Assembly: GCF_000011205.1 (NCBI RefSeq) | Contig: NC_003106.2 | Coordinates: 1,378,001 to 1,442,000, forward strand | Source of the DNA: Sulfurisphaera tokodaii str. 7 | Lineage (GTDB): Archaea > Thermoproteota > Thermoprotei_A > Sulfolobales > Sulfolobaceae | Direction of reading: 5' to 3' | Length of the DNA: 64,000 nt | Shown here: one piece after another, positions 48,236 to 59,010 of the stretch | How positions within the stretch are numbered: position 1 is the first letter of the stretch | Layout: each line of letters opens with the position of its first letter | Notes under the pieces: model-generated | Seen by the model: only the letters and a program-made list of their open reading frames with translations | Database searches by the model: none | Told to the model about the DNA's origin: nothing | Program-made: the position numbers and the translations under genes

Positions 48236-49922
48236 GGAATTAATATATAAATACGCGCTACAAAATGCTTATAAACACGGTGGTAAAGCGCAAGATAAAG
48301 CTGTTGTAAGTAAAATTTTTGTTGAGCGTCCTGATTTAAGATCTAGAGCTAAGGAAATATCTGAGATAGCAAAGAAAATAGTAGAAAAAGTAAATTCAAT
48401 GAGTATTCAAGACCAAGAGAGAGAACTTAAAGAAAAATATCCAGATTTACTCGAAGAGAAAAAAAAGGAAGAACCAGAAAAGAAGACTCTTCCTCCAATT
48501 AAAGTTGAAGGGAAATTTGTTACAAGATTTGCGCCAAACCCAGATGGTCCAATTCACTTAGGCAATGCTAGAGCGGCTATTATATCTTATAAATATGCTG
48601 AAATGTATAAAGGTGAGTTTATCCTAAGGTTTGACGATACTGATCCAAAGGTTAAAAAGCCAATAAAAGAGGCGTACGATTGGATTAGGAAAGATCTTAA
48701 ATGGTTAGGTATAAAGTGGGATAAGGAAGTTAAAGCGTCAGAAAGACTAGAATTCTATTACAGTATGGCTAAAGAGCTTATAAGTAAAGGTTTTGCATAT
48801 GTTGATACTTGCTCAGAGGAAGAGTTCAAAAAAATGAGAGATGCTAGTAAACCTTGTCCAAATAGGTTAAAATCAGCGGAGGATAATCTTTACTTATTTG
48901 AGAAGATGCTTAATGGAGAGTTTAAAGAAGGAGAAGCTGTAGTAAGGATAAAAACTGATCTCTCTTTACCTGATCCATCGCAAAGAGATTGGGTTTTACT
49001 TCGAATAATAGATGTTAAGAAAAACCCTCATCCTATCACTGGAGATAAATATTGGATTTGGCCTACTTATAATTTCGCAAGTGCCTTAGACGATCATGAC
49101 TTAGGTATAACTCACATTTTCAGAGGTAAAGAACATGAAGTAAATGCAGAAAAACAGAAATGGATATACAACTACATGGGCTGGAAATATCCTTATGTTG
49201 AAGAATTTGGTAGGCTTAGATTAGAAGGATTTATGATGAGTAAATCAAAGATTAGAACAGTATTAGAGAAAGGCGTAAGCATTGATGATCCCAGATTACC
49301 TACGTTGGCTGGATTGAGGAGAAGAGGAATTCTACCAGAAACAATAATAGAAACTATAATTACAGTAGGTTTAAAGGTTAGTGATGCAACTATAAGTTTT
49401 GACAATTTAGCTGCACTTAATAGAAAGAAGTTGGATCCAATAGCTAAGAGACTTATGTTCGTTCAACAGCCTAAGGAGTTTATTATTGAGTTATCAGAAC
49501 CAATTAGGGCAAAAATACCATATAACCCTAGTAAACCTTCAGAATATAGAGAAATTCTAGTAAATCCTGGAGATAAGATTCTTCTTGACGCGAAGGATGC
49601 AGAAGAAGGTGCGGTAGTAAGGTTAATGGAACTTTGCAATGTCACAATTTCTGGAAATAAATTAATATTTCATAGCAAAACTTTGGAAGACGCGAAGAAA
49701 TTAAATGCAAAAATCATACAATGGGTAAAAAAAGATGAAGCTTCTAACGTTGAGGTAATTATACCAGATCCGAATGAAGAGAAGCCACCTATATCCGGTT
49801 ATGGAGAAAAAGAAATTGGGAATCTAAAAATCAATGAAATAGTACAGTTCATAAGATTTGGGTTCGTTAGGGTCGATAATAAGATCGATAATAAGGTTAC
49901 CGTAATATTCTCACATGAGTAA
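48222..49922 (+). CDS. gltX: Glutamyl-tRNA synthetase (archaeal type)
   Basis: Class I synthetase charging tRNA-Glu, and in archaea also tRNA-Gln for later amidation. The 566-residue protein has an N-terminal helical extension (residues 1-95), the HIGH-type motif in [15 protein letters not shown], the KMSKS-type loop [14 protein letters not shown] and a C-terminal beta-barrel anticodon domain ([15 protein letters not shown] onwards), as in the GlnRS-like archaeal GluRS. It overlaps the phosphatase gene. The promoter of the L7Ae gene lies at its 3' end. Confidence 0.95.
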   Translation: MEEIEELIYKYALQNAYKHGGKAQDKAVVSKIFVERPDLRSRAKEISEIAKKIVEKVNSMSIQDQERELKEKYPDLLEEKKKEEPEKKTLPPIKVEGKFVTRFAPNPDGPIHLGNARAAIISYKYAEMYKGEFILRFDDTDPKVKKPIKEAYDWIRKDLKWLGIKWDKEVKASERLEFYYSMAKELISKGFAYVDTCSEEEFKKMRDASKPCPNRLKSAEDNLYLFEKMLNGEFKEGEAVVRIKTDLSLPDPSQRDWVLLRIIDVKKNPHPITGDKYWIWPTYNFASALDDHDLGITHIFRGKEHEVNAEKQKWIYNYMGWKYPYVEEFGRLRLEGFMMSKSKIRTVLEKGVSIDDPRLPTLAGLRRRGILPETIIETIITVGLKVSDATISFDNLAALNRKKLDPIAKRLMFVQQPKEFIIELSEPIRAKIPYNPSKPSEYREILVNPGDKILLDAKDAEEGAVVRLMELCNVTISGNKLIFHSKTLEDAKKLNAKIIQWVKKDEASNVEVIIPDPNEEKPPISGYGEKEIGNLKINEIVQFIRFGFVRVDNKIDNKVTVIFSHE

Positions 49923-49953
49923 CTTTATTAACCTAATAAGTTAATTCTTTTTT

Positions 49954-49982
49954 GCGTGACGAAATAAGAGGAGGATGAACGC
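49954..49982 (+). promoter_or_regulatory. K-turn-like leader of the L7Ae gene
   Basis: GCGT (49954-49957) pairs with ACGC (49979-49982) directly before the ATG. Just inside are GA (49958-49959) and ATGA (49975-49978), giving the tandem G-A pairs and short bulge of a kink-turn or K-loop, the structure that L7Ae binds. The loop holds the Shine-Dalgarno-like GAGGAGG. A TATA element CTTTATTAA at 49923-49931 predicts a transcript start near 49953. L7Ae autoregulation through its own leader has been described in Sulfolobus, which supports this reading. Confidence 0.62.
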
Positions 49983-50363
49983 ATGTCTAAACCCTCATAT
50001 GTTAAATTCGATGTACCAGAGGATTTGGCTAATAAGGTATTAGATGCTGTAAGAAAAGCAAAGGAATCTGGAAAGATAAAGAAAGGAACTAATGAGACAA
50101 CAAAAGCTGTAGAAAGAGGCCAAGCCAAGCTGGTTGTAATTGCAACAGACGTGCAGCCCGAAGAAATAGTAGCTCACTTACCACTATTATGCGAGGAAAA
50201 GAAAATACCATATGTTTATGTCCCGTCAAAGAAGGCATTGGGAGAAGCATGTGGCTTACAAGTGGCTGCTGCCTCAGCGGCTATTATAGATCCTGGAGAA
50301 GCAAAGGATTTATTAGATGAGATTGTAAAAAGAGTAGAAGAATTAAAAGGTAAAGCAAGCTAA
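49983..50363 (+). CDS. rpl7ae: Ribosomal protein L7Ae
   Basis: K-turn RNA-binding protein of the large subunit, box C/D and H/ACA sRNPs and archaeal RNase P. The 126-residue protein shows the RNA-binding [22 protein letters not shown] segment (Asn-Glu contact the G-A pairs), then [22 protein letters not shown] and the [16 protein letters not shown] loop. A GAGGAGG Shine-Dalgarno sequence lies 8 nt before the ATG inside a predicted kink-turn. Confidence 0.95.
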
Positions 50364-50373
50364 ATTTTTTGGT

Positions 50374-51618
50374 ATGAAAATTTTTGCTATAGGGAATGTT
50401 TTTAATCCTTCAGGTGTTTCTTCGCACATTATAAATGTTCTTAAAGGTCTTTCTAAATTAGGTGAAGAAGTCACATTATATGTTCCATATTTTCTTGTAG
50501 ATAATAAAATTGAAATTTTAAAAGACTTAGAAAAAGCTGGAGTTCAAATATATCCTTTCGTGTATGATTATATTCAAAAATATAAAAGCAAAATAAGAAC
50601 TACTAATTATTTTATAGAATCCCATACAGTTATATTTAGATGGAATGATATAGGAGCTGACAAGGTTTTATTAAGGGATCTAGATAGGATAAAGCCCGAT
50701 ATAATATATGATATGCATGAAGATACTATCACTTTAAGATTATCGTACTATTTAGGGAAGAAATTAAATGTCCCAGTGGTTAAGTTATTACATGATGAAC
50801 CTTTTAGATATTCATCTTTTGGTAGAGGCTATAGAAAGATTCTCGGTCTTCAAGGTTTTATTTATGATGCTTTAATGTCTATTTTTTATAAGTTTGATAA
50901 AAGAGCATATGAAATTCCCATGGAAGATGGAATATTAAGAGGTATAGCCGCGGTATCATATGCGTCAATTTACTATTCGAAACTTGATGAAATAGCAAAA
51001 AAGTATCATGTGGCAGTGAAAGTTTACGAAATTGGAAATGCTTTTGATAAAGAGTTAATTTTTAAATATAGAAGAATAAAAGATAAAGGTGATTATGCAG
51101 TTTTCTTCGCTAGATTAGTACCTCAAAAAGGTCTTATGGAATTACCAAAAATTGCTGAGAGGCTTTCAACCAAAATAATTGTTTTTGGGAAATTATTTTC
51201 AGAAAAATACAAAAAAAATCTTCAATCTAAGAATATTGAATATCGTGGTTATAAGCCAATCGAGGAAGTATATGATACGGTTAGCAAGGCAAAAGTTTTA
51301 ATATATCCGTCTCACCAAGATGGGTATTCACTAGTAGTTTTAGACACTTTAGCCCTAGGTACTTCTGTAGTAGCCTACGATATACCAGCTATTAGGTTTG
51401 TTTATGGAGGATTAAAGCCAGTGAAAATGGTAAAAGAATATGATTATTTATCTTTAGCAAAAGTAGCTAATGAAGTACTTAGTATGCCTGAAAAAGAATA
51501 TGTTATGGAGCATGAAGATGAGAAAGTAAGAGCGTTTATAGAAAAACACTCTGACTGGTTAAATGTAGCTATTGAAACTAGAGATTTTTTAAAACAGTTT
51601 ACTAGAAATGCTATATAA
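50374..51618 (+). CDS. Glycosyltransferase family 4-like (GT-B)
   Basis: A 414-residue GT-B enzyme. The N-terminal domain begins MKIFAIGNVFNPSGVSSHIIN, with the Gly/Ser loop for the acceptor, and the C-terminal donor domain has VFFARLVPQKGLMELPKIAER, IEYRGYKPIEEVYDTVSKAKVLIYPS and HQDGYSLVVLDTLALGTSVVAYD, whose ExxxxE-type motif is modified (the first glutamate is replaced). It follows L7Ae by 10 bp. Likely in glycan or glycolipid synthesis; donor and acceptor are unknown. Confidence 0.86.
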   Translation: MKIFAIGNVFNPSGVSSHIINVLKGLSKLGEEVTLYVPYFLVDNKIEILKDLEKAGVQIYPFVYDYIQKYKSKIRTTNYFIESHTVIFRWNDIGADKVLLRDLDRIKPDIIYDMHEDTITLRLSYYLGKKLNVPVVKLLHDEPFRYSSFGRGYRKILGLQGFIYDALMSIFYKFDKRAYEIPMEDGILRGIAAVSYASIYYSKLDEIAKKYHVAVKVYEIGNAFDKELIFKYRRIKDKGDYAVFFARLVPQKGLMELPKIAERLSTKIIVFGKLFSEKYKKNLQSKNIEYRGYKPIEEVYDTVSKAKVLIYPSHQDGYSLVVLDTLALGTSVVAYDIPAIRFVYGGLKPVKMVKEYDYLSLAKVANEVLSMPEKEYVMEHEDEKVRAFIEKHSDWLNVAIETRDFLKQFTRNAI

Positions 51619-51684
51619 TTATAATCATAAATTGTTCTTTTAATGCTATTAAATGTGGTAATTATCAATTTTAACTGTTTATGA

Positions 51685-51759
51685 CGGGCCCGCCGGGATT
51701 TGAACCCGGGATCTCGGGTTCCGGAGACCCGTGCTTTGTCCTGGCTAAGCTACGGGCCC
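51685..51759 (-). tRNA. tRNA-Arg (anticodon CCG)
   Basis: On the minus strand GGGCCCG (5' end at 51759) pairs with CGGGCCC, with G as discriminator at 51685. The D stem is GCTT/AAGC, the anticodon arm CGGGT-CTCCGGA-ACCCG with anticodon CCG, and the T arm CCGGG-TTCAAAT-CCCGG. There is no intron and CCA is not encoded. A TATA-like ATATAAACTTAAA lies about 20-30 nt upstream. It is convergent to the glycosyltransferase gene and divergent from polB1. Confidence 0.95.
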
Positions 51760-51819
51760 TCATTAAATGGCATTTAAGTTTATATCGTATTTCAGAATAA
51801 TAATATTTTGTAGTGAGAA

Positions 51820-54450
51820 ATGGCAAGACAAATTACACTTTTTGATTTTACATTGAAGAAAGAACAAAATAAGGATGAAAGTAGAAAAGAAGAGATCCCG
51901 CACGCTAATATCAACGAAGAGAGGAGAAAACCTAAGGAGTGGATAAAGGAGGCTGAAGAAGGGAAGAGTTATTTCTTACTTCAAGTTGATTATGATGGCA
52001 AAAAATCAAAAGCTGTTTGCAAACTCTATGACAAGGAGACGAAAAAAATATACATATTATATGATAATACAGGCCATAAACCTTATTTTCTTACTGATAT
52101 AGACCCAGAAAAAGTTAATAAAATTCCTAAAGTTGTAAGAGATCCTTCTTTTGATCATTTGGAAACAGTAATTAAGATAGACCCTTATTCTGGTAATAAG
52201 ATAAAACTTACAAAAATAGTTGTAAAAGACCCATTAGCTGTAAGAAGGATGAGAAACTCTGTTCCAAAAGCTTACGAAGCTCATATCAAATATTTTAACA
52301 ATTATATCTATGATTTAGGCCTTATACCAGGTTTGCCTTATGTAGTGAAAAAAGGGAAATTAGAGCAAGTAAGACCAGAACTTAAAGGAGAAGAAGTAGA
52401 TGAGATAAGAAAAGCTTTTGCTGATTCTGATGAAATGACTAAAGAAGCCGTTAACGATTGGATTCCTATTTTTGAATCTGAAGTTCCTGATGTGAAAAGA
52501 GTAGCAATAGATATAGAAGTATATACTCCTATTAAGGGACGAATTCCAGATCCAGAGAAAGCAGAATTTCCTATAATAAGCATATCCCTAGCTGGGAATG
52601 ATGGTACTAAAAGAGTTCTAGTCCTACTTAGGGAGGATGTAAATTCTCAAATTACTAAGCACGATGTGATTGTAGAAACATTTAAATCTGAAAGAGAATT
52701 AATTAGAAGATTTTTCGATATAATTCTTGATTATCCAATTATACTGACATTTAATGGTGATGATTTCGATATTCCATATATTTATTATAGGGCTTTAAAG
52801 CTTAATTTTACCCCAGAAGAAATACCATTTGATATAATAAATGATGAGGGAAAATATTTAGCAGGTATTCATATAGATTTATATAAATTTTTCTTTAATA
52901 GAGCAATAAGAAATTATGCATTTGAAGGAAAATATAATGAGTATAATCTAGATGCAGTAGCCACAGCACTATTAGGAATGTCTAAAGTTAAGCTTGATAC
53001 ATTAATCAGTTTCTTAGATCTTGATAAACTGATAGAATATAATTCAAGAGATGCTGAAATAACTCTTAAATTAACTACATTTAATAATAATTTGGTATGG
53101 AAATTAATTATATTATTAGCAAGAATATCAAAGATGGGATTAGAGGAATTAACTAGAACTGAAGTTTCTACTTGGATTAAAAACTTATATTATTGGGAAC
53201 ATAGGAGAAGAAACTGGCTTATTCCATTAAAAGAAGAAATACTAACTAGATCAAGTCAGATTAAGACTGCAGCTATAATAAAAGGGAAGAGGTATAAGGG
53301 TGCTGTAGTAATTGATCCACCAGCTGGTGTTTTCTTTAATGTCGTTGTTCTTGATTTTGCATCACTGTATCCATCAATTATTAGGAATTGGAACATAAGT
53401 TACGAAACTGTTGATGTAGAAAATTGTAAGAACAAAGAATATGTAAGAGATGAAACTGGTGAAGTTTTACATTATATATGTAAAGATAAGCCGGGTATAA
53501 CGGCTGTAATTACAGGTTTGTTGAGAGATTTTAGAGTTAAAGTTTACAAGAAAAAGGCAAAGTCACAAAATATATCTGAAGAGCAGAGATCGGTTTATGA
53601 TGTAGTGCAAAGAGCAATGAAAGTATTCATAAACGCAACTTATGGTGTATTTGGTGCTGAGAATTTCCCACTATATGCTCCTGCTGTTGCTGAAAGTGTT
53701 ACTGCAATAGGTAGATATGTTATTACTACAACGGTAAACTATTGTAGGTCAATTGGTTTACAAGTTTTATATGGCGATACTGATTCAATGTTTTTATGGA
53801 ATCCATCTAAAGAGAAATTAGAAGAAATAATAAAATTTGTAAAGGGTAAATTCGGTTTAGACTTAGAAGTAGATAAAATATATAAATTTGTAGCATTTTC
53901 TGGTCTAAAGAAGAACTATTTAGGTGTTTATCCTGATGGAAAAACAGATATTAAAGGTATGTTAGCCAAGAAGAGAAATACTCCGGAGTTCATTAAAAAA
54001 GAGTTTAACGAAGTTAAGCAGCTTGTCACTACTATAAATTCCCCAGATGATATACCTAAGATAAGAGATCAATTGGAGTATAAGATTAAGGAGATATACG
54101 AGAAATTAAGACATAAGGGTTACAATCTTGATGAGCTGGCATTTAGAGTAATGTTATCTAAGCCTTTAGAAAGTTATACTAAGAATACACCACAACATGT
54201 TAAAGCTGCATTACAATTAAGATCTTATGGTGTAATGGTTCTACCTAGAGATATAATAATGTTTGTTAAAGTGAAAAGCAAAGATGGTGTAAAACCTGTT
54301 CAACTTGCAAAACTGAGTGAGATAGATGTGGATAAATATATTGATGCAGTAAGATCAACATTTGAACAAATACTAAAAGCGTTTGGTATTAATTGGGGAC
54401 AATTTACTACAACTTCTATCGATACTTTCTTTAACATAAGTAAAAAGTAG
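51820..54450 (+). CDS. polB1: DNA polymerase B1 (replicative family B)
   Basis: Main replicative DNA polymerase of Sulfolobales, 876 residues. The exonuclease domain has Exo I with Asp231 and Glu233 (AIDIEVYTP), Exo [14 protein letters not shown] and Exo [13 protein letters not shown]. The polymerase domain has motif [15 protein letters not shown] with Asp512, motif B ([17 protein letters not shown]) and motif C YGDTDS at 651-656. The N terminus [10 protein letters not shown] resembles a PCNA-binding peptide. The start ATG lies about 30 nt from TATA-like bases shared with the tRNA promoter region. Confidence 0.96.
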   Translation: MARQITLFDFTLKKEQNKDESRKEEIPHANINEERRKPKEWIKEAEEGKSYFLLQVDYDGKKSKAVCKLYDKETKKIYILYDNTGHKPYFLTDIDPEKVNKIPKVVRDPSFDHLETVIKIDPYSGNKIKLTKIVVKDPLAVRRMRNSVPKAYEAHIKYFNNYIYDLGLIPGLPYVVKKGKLEQVRPELKGEEVDEIRKAFADSDEMTKEAVNDWIPIFESEVPDVKRVAIDIEVYTPIKGRIPDPEKAEFPIISISLAGNDGTKRVLVLLREDVNSQITKHDVIVETFKSERELIRRFFDIILDYPIILTFNGDDFDIPYIYYRALKLNFTPEEIPFDIINDEGKYLAGIHIDLYKFFFNRAIRNYAFEGKYNEYNLDAVATALLGMSKVKLDTLISFLDLDKLIEYNSRDAEITLKLTTFNNNLVWKLIILLARISKMGLEELTRTEVSTWIKNLYYWEHRRRNWLIPLKEEILTRSSQIKTAAIIKGKRYKGAVVIDPPAGVFFNVVVLDFASLYPSIIRNWNISYETVDVENCKNKEYVRDETGEVLHYICKDKPGITAVITGLLRDFRVKVYKKKAKSQNISEEQRSVYDVVQRAMKVFINATYGVFGAENFPLYAPAVAESVTAIGRYVITTTVNYCRSIGLQVLYGDTDSMFLWNPSKEKLEEIIKFVKGKFGLDLEVDKIYKFVAFSGLKKNYLGVYPDGKTDIKGMLAKKRNTPEFIKKEFNEVKQLVTTINSPDDIPKIRDQLEYKIKEIYEKLRHKGYNLDELAFRVMLSKPLESYTKNTPQHVKAALQLRSYGVMVLPRDIIMFVKVKSKDGVKPVQLAKLSEIDVDKYIDAVRSTFEQILKAFGINWGQFTTTSIDTFFNISKK

Positions 54451-54452
54451 TT

Positions 54453-54884
54453 TTATTCTTCTTCTTCAGCTTCTTCTGTTTCTGTCTCTTGTACTGGTGA
54501 AGTTACTTGTTTTGCGTATTCTAATAATTCGTTTTCACTTTTATCATCTATATAAGGAGAAACAACATAAACTTTTTTATCCTTAAAATCTGACTCAACC
54601 CACTCATTATCGAAACTGATCACAAATATAGGAATCTCAGCTATTGCCTCTGATTTTGTTCTAGATTTTATATAATTTTTTAACATTTCATAGGTTTGTG
54701 GTTTAAGAGGCAGAGGAATATGAATTTCATACATATCTTTCATTATTATGAAATCAGATAAGTTCTCATTCCATTCTTTTAGGGCTAACGTAGCTGTATT
54801 TCTTAATACTTGTGGTAAGTCACCTTCTACAATATCCTTTTTTGAAACTTGGCCATTTTCACTTTTGACTACTAAAACCTTCAC
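54453..54884 (-). CDS. DUF2286 family protein
   Basis: A 143-residue protein of a Crenarchaeota-restricted family with no known function. It is alpha/beta (MKVLVVKSENGQVSKKDIVEG, VISFDNEWVESDFKDKKVYVVSPY) with a very acidic C-terminal tail (ETETEEAEEEE), which may interact with basic partners. Its ATG overlaps the stop of the lysine methyltransferase gene by 4 bp, so the two are translationally coupled, and it ends 2 bp from the convergent polB1 stop. Confidence 0.82.
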   Translation of the reverse strand: MKVLVVKSENGQVSKKDIVEGDLPQVLRNTATLALKEWNENLSDFIIMKDMYEIHIPLPLKPQTYEMLKNYIKSRTKSEAIAEIPIFVISFDNEWVESDFKDKKVYVVSPYIDDKSENELLEYAKQVTSPVQETETEEAEEEE

Positions 54885-55375
54885 TTATGCTCACCTATAA
54901 CATATAAGTAAACTTGATGAGTCATACCTTTGTCTTCAACCTTTATAACTTCTTTTGGTACCCATCCTCTCATTTCGAATTCATGTGATACTACTCTAGT
55001 ACCAGGCTTTAACTCTTTTTCTAATTTAGGTTTTAACATTTCATTAACGTTAGTTAGTAGAAACATAGTGACTATAGTAGCCTCTGAAAGATCGATCTCG
55101 AAAAAATTACCCTTTATTACTATGGCCTTATTTTCCACTCCGTTTCTCTTTATATTTTCTAGAGCTTCTTTTATTCTTTCGTCATTTATTTCAATACCCA
55201 CAGCTTTTTTAACGTTGAAATCTTTTGCTGCAGTAATTATGATTCTTCCGTCTCCACATCCTAAATCATAAACAATATCTTCTGGTCCTGCATTAGCGAT
55301 CTCTAACATCCTTCTTACTACTTTTTCTGGTGTTGGTACATATGGGACGTGAGGTATATAGCTCACTTTGCTCAC
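54881..55375 (-). CDS. Protein lysine methyltransferase aKMT4
   Basis: SAM-dependent methyltransferase of 164 residues that matches the crenarchaeal aKMT4 family, the broad-specificity enzyme behind widespread lysine methylation of Sulfolobus proteins such as Cren7. It starts MSKVSYIPHVPYVPTPEKVV, with SAM-binding motif I VYDLGCGDGR at 36-45, the acidic post-II loop GIEINDERI, and TMFLLTNVNEMLKPKLEKEL replacing a classic catalytic motif. Recognition is from sequence similarity remembered for the family. It is coupled to DUF2286. Confidence 0.9.
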   Translation of the reverse strand: MSKVSYIPHVPYVPTPEKVVRRMLEIANAGPEDIVYDLGCGDGRIIITAAKDFNVKKAVGIEINDERIKEALENIKRNGVENKAIVIKGNFFEIDLSEATIVTMFLLTNVNEMLKPKLEKELKPGTRVVSHEFEMRGWVPKEVIKVEDKGMTHQVYLYVIGEHK

Positions 55376-55384
55376 TAATGTAAT

Positions 55385-55705
55385 TTATTGGGACAAGATA
55401 TTTTTAATTTTTTCAAGTGCTTGTTTTTTACCTTCTTCCGGGTCAGGCTCTAACTTCTGTGGATTAAAAGGCATTTGTGTTAATATAGGTGTAATTTTTC
55501 CATCATCTGTTTCTAAAAACAATTGTGGTAAAAAAGTCGTTCCAAATTCGTCTTTCTCTCCATAGTCAGCTAAAAAAGCATAATCTTCCATTTTTATTTC
55601 TTTTTCTATGTTTAGTTCCTTACTTAGTTCATCTATTACTTTTAAAAATGGTTTATGAGATGGATGTGCTTCTGAGGTTACCAGAATCAGTTTTTTAGCC
55701 TTCAT
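55385..55705 (-). CDS. Thioredoxin-fold-like protein without active-site cysteines
   Basis: A 106-residue protein of uncertain family. The predicted order beta-alpha-beta-alpha-beta-beta-alpha (KKLILVTSEAHPSHKPFLKVIDEL, FLPQLFLETDDGKITPIL) looks like a thioredoxin fold with a proline in the cis-Pro place (TTFLPQLFL), but there is no cysteine. It lies 9 bp upstream of the aKMT4 gene on the same strand, so the two and DUF2286 may form one operon. Function unknown. Confidence 0.68.
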   Translation of the reverse strand: MKAKKLILVTSEAHPSHKPFLKVIDELSKELNIEKEIKMEDYAFLADYGEKDEFGTTFLPQLFLETDDGKITPILTQMPFNPQKLEPDPEEGKKQALEKIKNILSQ

Positions 55706-55743
55706 ATTCCCACTAAAAGTAAAAGTAATAGTTTAAAACGGTG

Positions 55744-56325
55744 ATGGTTTTGATTACTAAGATAAGAAAGCAGTCTAAAAAGATATTGCAGCCTATAGCA
55801 TTGGCTTTAATAAAGATTAATGTGTCTGCAAATACTATAACTTTTGTAGGCTTAATTCTATCTTTCTTATATTTAGCGATTATGTATTTCTTAAAAGATA
55901 TAATAATTGGCTTGATTCTTCTTGCATTATCCGCATTTATGGATGCTATAGATGGGGAAGTTGCCAGATTAAGTAATAAAGCAGGAAGTAAGGGAAGTTT
56001 CCTTGATAGTAGTTTAGATAGAATAGAAGATATTAATTATATATCTGGGTTATTTAGTCTAGGTTTCACGCCCCTCTTAATAGGACTATTAATTGGTGTA
56101 TCTGTAACAATTTCTTATTTAAGAGCTAAAGCTGAATCCTTAGGAATAAAAATGGAAGGTAGAGGAATCATAGAAAGAGGAGAAAGAATAATGTTTTTGG
56201 TTATACTTTTATTGTTGTATCTATTATCTTTTACTATTTCATATTATTTCTTTCTCATATTCTTAATACTTTCTATAATAACTGTTATCCAAAGATTTAT
56301 TGCAGTTTATTCCAGTTTACCATAA
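55744..56325 (+). CDS. CDP-alcohol phosphatidyltransferase (archaetidylinositol phosphate synthase-like)
   Basis: Integral membrane enzyme of polar lipid synthesis, about 193 residues, with five or six membrane helices. The family motif D-G-x2-A-R-x8-G-x3-D-x3-D is complete: Asp70, Gly71, Ala74, Arg75, Gly84, Asp88 and Asp92. In Sulfolobales the likely product is archaetidylinositol phosphate, made from CDP-archaeol and inositol phosphate; the alcohol cannot be proven from the motif. ATG 55744 is used (GTG 55741 adds one residue). It overlaps the convergent priL gene by 19 bp. Confidence 0.88.
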
Positions 56326-57227
56326 TAAAATTGAAGAGGATTTAAAGTATTACAAGAGGCTACACAAAGACCAAGTTCTTTCATCTTTTTACAAGAATAT
56401 AATATATACTTAGTTTTTTTATCTCCTTTAAATTTTTTAACAATATTCTCATCTTTTGTAAGATCTATAACACTTTTTTCATCACCTATATCGATATAAT
56501 ATGCTATTAAAACTCCGAGTTCTGTATTATTTAGCTCCTTTTTTCTCTTTAATTCTAAAATACAAGGCGGCGTTTTTCTTCCCTTTAATTCATCTGCAAG
56601 CTTTCTAATTTGTTCTGGGATTACAACGTCACTAACATTTACCATCTTCATTAGTTTATCTCTTATTTGAAATACTAGGATCCTTACAATTTCTTCTTTT
56701 GTTAAATATACTTTACCATCTTTAAGTATATGTGATGCTAAACTAAATTTGTTATCTATTTTTCTAAGTTCTCTTGTGTATTTTAAAAAATCAATAAAAT
56801 TCAAAGAATATTTAAGCGATAAAGAAAGAGTCTTTTTATTTTTCTTATATTTTATTTCTATATTATTATAATTAATATTTAATCCTAAATAATTTGCTAT
56901 TTCAACTAGTGTTTCTTCACTTTCATTAAGCAAATTTTTCTCAATTATTTGTGACTCTTTATCTAGGAACTTTTTCTTCAGCATATCATTATCCAATGCA
57001 GCTACAAGGTATAAAGTTGTATAAAATACTAGAACAGAATCCTTTATCTTATCATAAGATTCTAATTCTTTATCTTTTAAAATTTTATCTATTCTTTCTT
57101 TAGCTTGATCAAGATAATAACTCCCACTAACTAATAAATCATTTAGACTTATTCCTCCGGCGTATTTTTTTAGTTCATCTTCTAATGGTTTTAAAAACGG
57201 ATATTTTCTAAAGTCTAGTATTAGCAC
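56307..57227 (-). CDS. priL: DNA primase large subunit
   Basis: Regulatory/iron-sulfur subunit of the archaeal-eukaryotic primase, needed for primer initiation with PriS. The 306-residue protein is helical in its first two thirds, and its C-terminal domain has four cysteines suited to a 4Fe-4S cluster: Cys222 (TPPCILEL), Cys279 (YSCKKM), Cys288 and Cys292 ([10 protein letters not shown]). Length and cysteine spacing agree with crenarchaeal PriL. It is divergent from metG, with 67 bp between the starts. Confidence 0.91.
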
Positions 57228-57294
57228 TTCCTTTAATAATTTGGTGGCAAAGTTTTTATAAGCTTATTACCTTTACGAAGGAATTAAGAGCAAT

Positions 57295-59010
57295 ATGAAG
57301 ATATTTGTAGCCTCTGCATGGCCTTATGTAAATGCAGTACCACATCTAGGTAATTTGATTGGATCAGTATTATCTGCTGATGTTTTTGCTAGATATGCAA
57401 GGTTAAAATATGGCCAAGAGAATGTGGTATTTGTAAGTGGAAGTGACGAGCACGGAACACCAATTGAGGTAGAAGCTAAGAAGAGAAATGTGAATCCTAA
57501 AGAGCTAACCGATCAAGCACATGAATACGATAAAAAGTTATTTTTAGATGTGTGGGAGATTAGTTATAATAATTACACTAGAACAGAATCAGAAATTCAT
57601 AAAACTTTTGTCAGAGATTTTATGTTAAAACTAGAAAAATATATAAAGATTGAAGAAGATGAAATTCCATATTGTGAGTATGATAAAATTTACTTACCAG
57701 ATAGATTTGTGAAAGGTACTTGTCCTTATTGCGGATTTGAAGATGCAAGAGGAGATCAATGCGATAATTGTGGTAGACTATTAACGCCAAGACTTCTAGT
57801 TAATCCTAAGTGCGTATTATGTGGAAGAACGCCAGTATTTAAGAAAACTAAACACTGGTTTTTTGATCTTTCAGCATTTAATGATAAAATTGAGGAATGG
57901 ATTAAGAATTCTCAGACACTACCTGAAAATGTTAAGTCAGTAGCCTTAAGTTGGGTTAAAGAAGGGCTAAAGCCAAGAAGCATTACGAGAGATAATGCTT
58001 GGGGTATTCCAGCACCTTTCGAAGGTGCTGAAGGTAAAACTATCTATGTATGGTTTGAGGCATTATTAGGTTATATCTCTGCTACGATAGAATATTTTAA
58101 GAAGATAGGAAAAGAAGAAGAGTGGAAGAAATTCTGGTTTGGAAATGATGTTAAAAGTTATTACTTTATTGGAAAGGATAACATTCCATTCCATGCTGTA
58201 ATATTACCAGCAATGCTAATGGCTTCTGGAGAAAATTATGTTTTACCTACAGTTATAGCGGCAACAGAATATTTGCTTTATGAAGGGCAAAAATTCAGTA
58301 AAAGTAGGAAAATTGGGGTATGGATTGATGAAGCTCCTCAATTATTAGATATAGAATACTGGAGATTTATATTGATTAGACTTAGACCAGAAGAGAGAGA
58401 CACTAATTTTACATGGAGAGAAGCACTAAGGATAGTTAATACAGAATTAAATGATGATATAGGTAACTATGCAAATAGAGTATTGAGTATGGTAAGAAGA
58501 TACTTTAATGGAGAGGTTCCTCAAATAAAATATGAAAAACTAAAAGATGAGGATACTAAATTTATTAGTGAAATAAAAGAAGCTCCTAAAAAGATGAGTG
58601 AATTATTTGAGCTAGGAAAATTAAAGGCCGGAAGTGAAGAAATATTAAAGTTAGCTAGAAATGGTAACTCATATTTAAACATAAGAGCACCTTGGAATTT
58701 GATAAAGAACGATAAAGAAGAAGCTGGGAATGTCTTAAATATTGCTGTTAATTCTCTTAGGACATTATCTATCATGCTATATCCATTAATGCCAAAGAGT
58801 GCCGAAAAACTATATAACATGTTAGGGTTTAAAGATATAGAGAGAGAAAAATGGGATCTCGCTGGAGAACTTGTTATTAAGTCTAATCATAAAATTAATG
58901 AGGTAAGCGTTCTGTTTAAAAAAGTCGAACTAAATGAGAATGATATAAATAAAAAATTAGATGAAATAAGAAAGAACTTAGAAAAAATAAGACCTACCTT
59001 ATTGCGTTAA
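57295..59010 (+). CDS. metG: Methionyl-tRNA synthetase
   Basis: Class I synthetase for tRNA-Met. The 571-residue protein has the HIGH-type motif in [15 protein letters not shown], a connective peptide with zinc-knuckle cysteines ([18 protein letters not shown] and CVLCGRTP), the KMSKS-like loop [12 protein letters not shown] and a helical anticodon domain. The C-terminal tRNA-binding dimerisation domain found in many bacteria is absent. Its end overlaps the convergent atpI gene by 12 bp. Confidence 0.95.
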   Translation: MKIFVASAWPYVNAVPHLGNLIGSVLSADVFARYARLKYGQENVVFVSGSDEHGTPIEVEAKKRNVNPKELTDQAHEYDKKLFLDVWEISYNNYTRTESEIHKTFVRDFMLKLEKYIKIEEDEIPYCEYDKIYLPDRFVKGTCPYCGFEDARGDQCDNCGRLLTPRLLVNPKCVLCGRTPVFKKTKHWFFDLSAFNDKIEEWIKNSQTLPENVKSVALSWVKEGLKPRSITRDNAWGIPAPFEGAEGKTIYVWFEALLGYISATIEYFKKIGKEEEWKKFWFGNDVKSYYFIGKDNIPFHAVILPAMLMASGENYVLPTVIAATEYLLYEGQKFSKSRKIGVWIDEAPQLLDIEYWRFILIRLRPEERDTNFTWREALRIVNTELNDDIGNYANRVLSMVRRYFNGEVPQIKYEKLKDEDTKFISEIKEAPKKMSELFELGKLKAGSEEILKLARNGNSYLNIRAPWNLIKNDKEEAGNVLNIAVNSLRTLSIMLYPLMPKSAEKLYNMLGFKDIEREKWDLAGELVIKSNHKINEVSVLFKKVELNENDINKKLDEIRKNLEKIRPTLLR

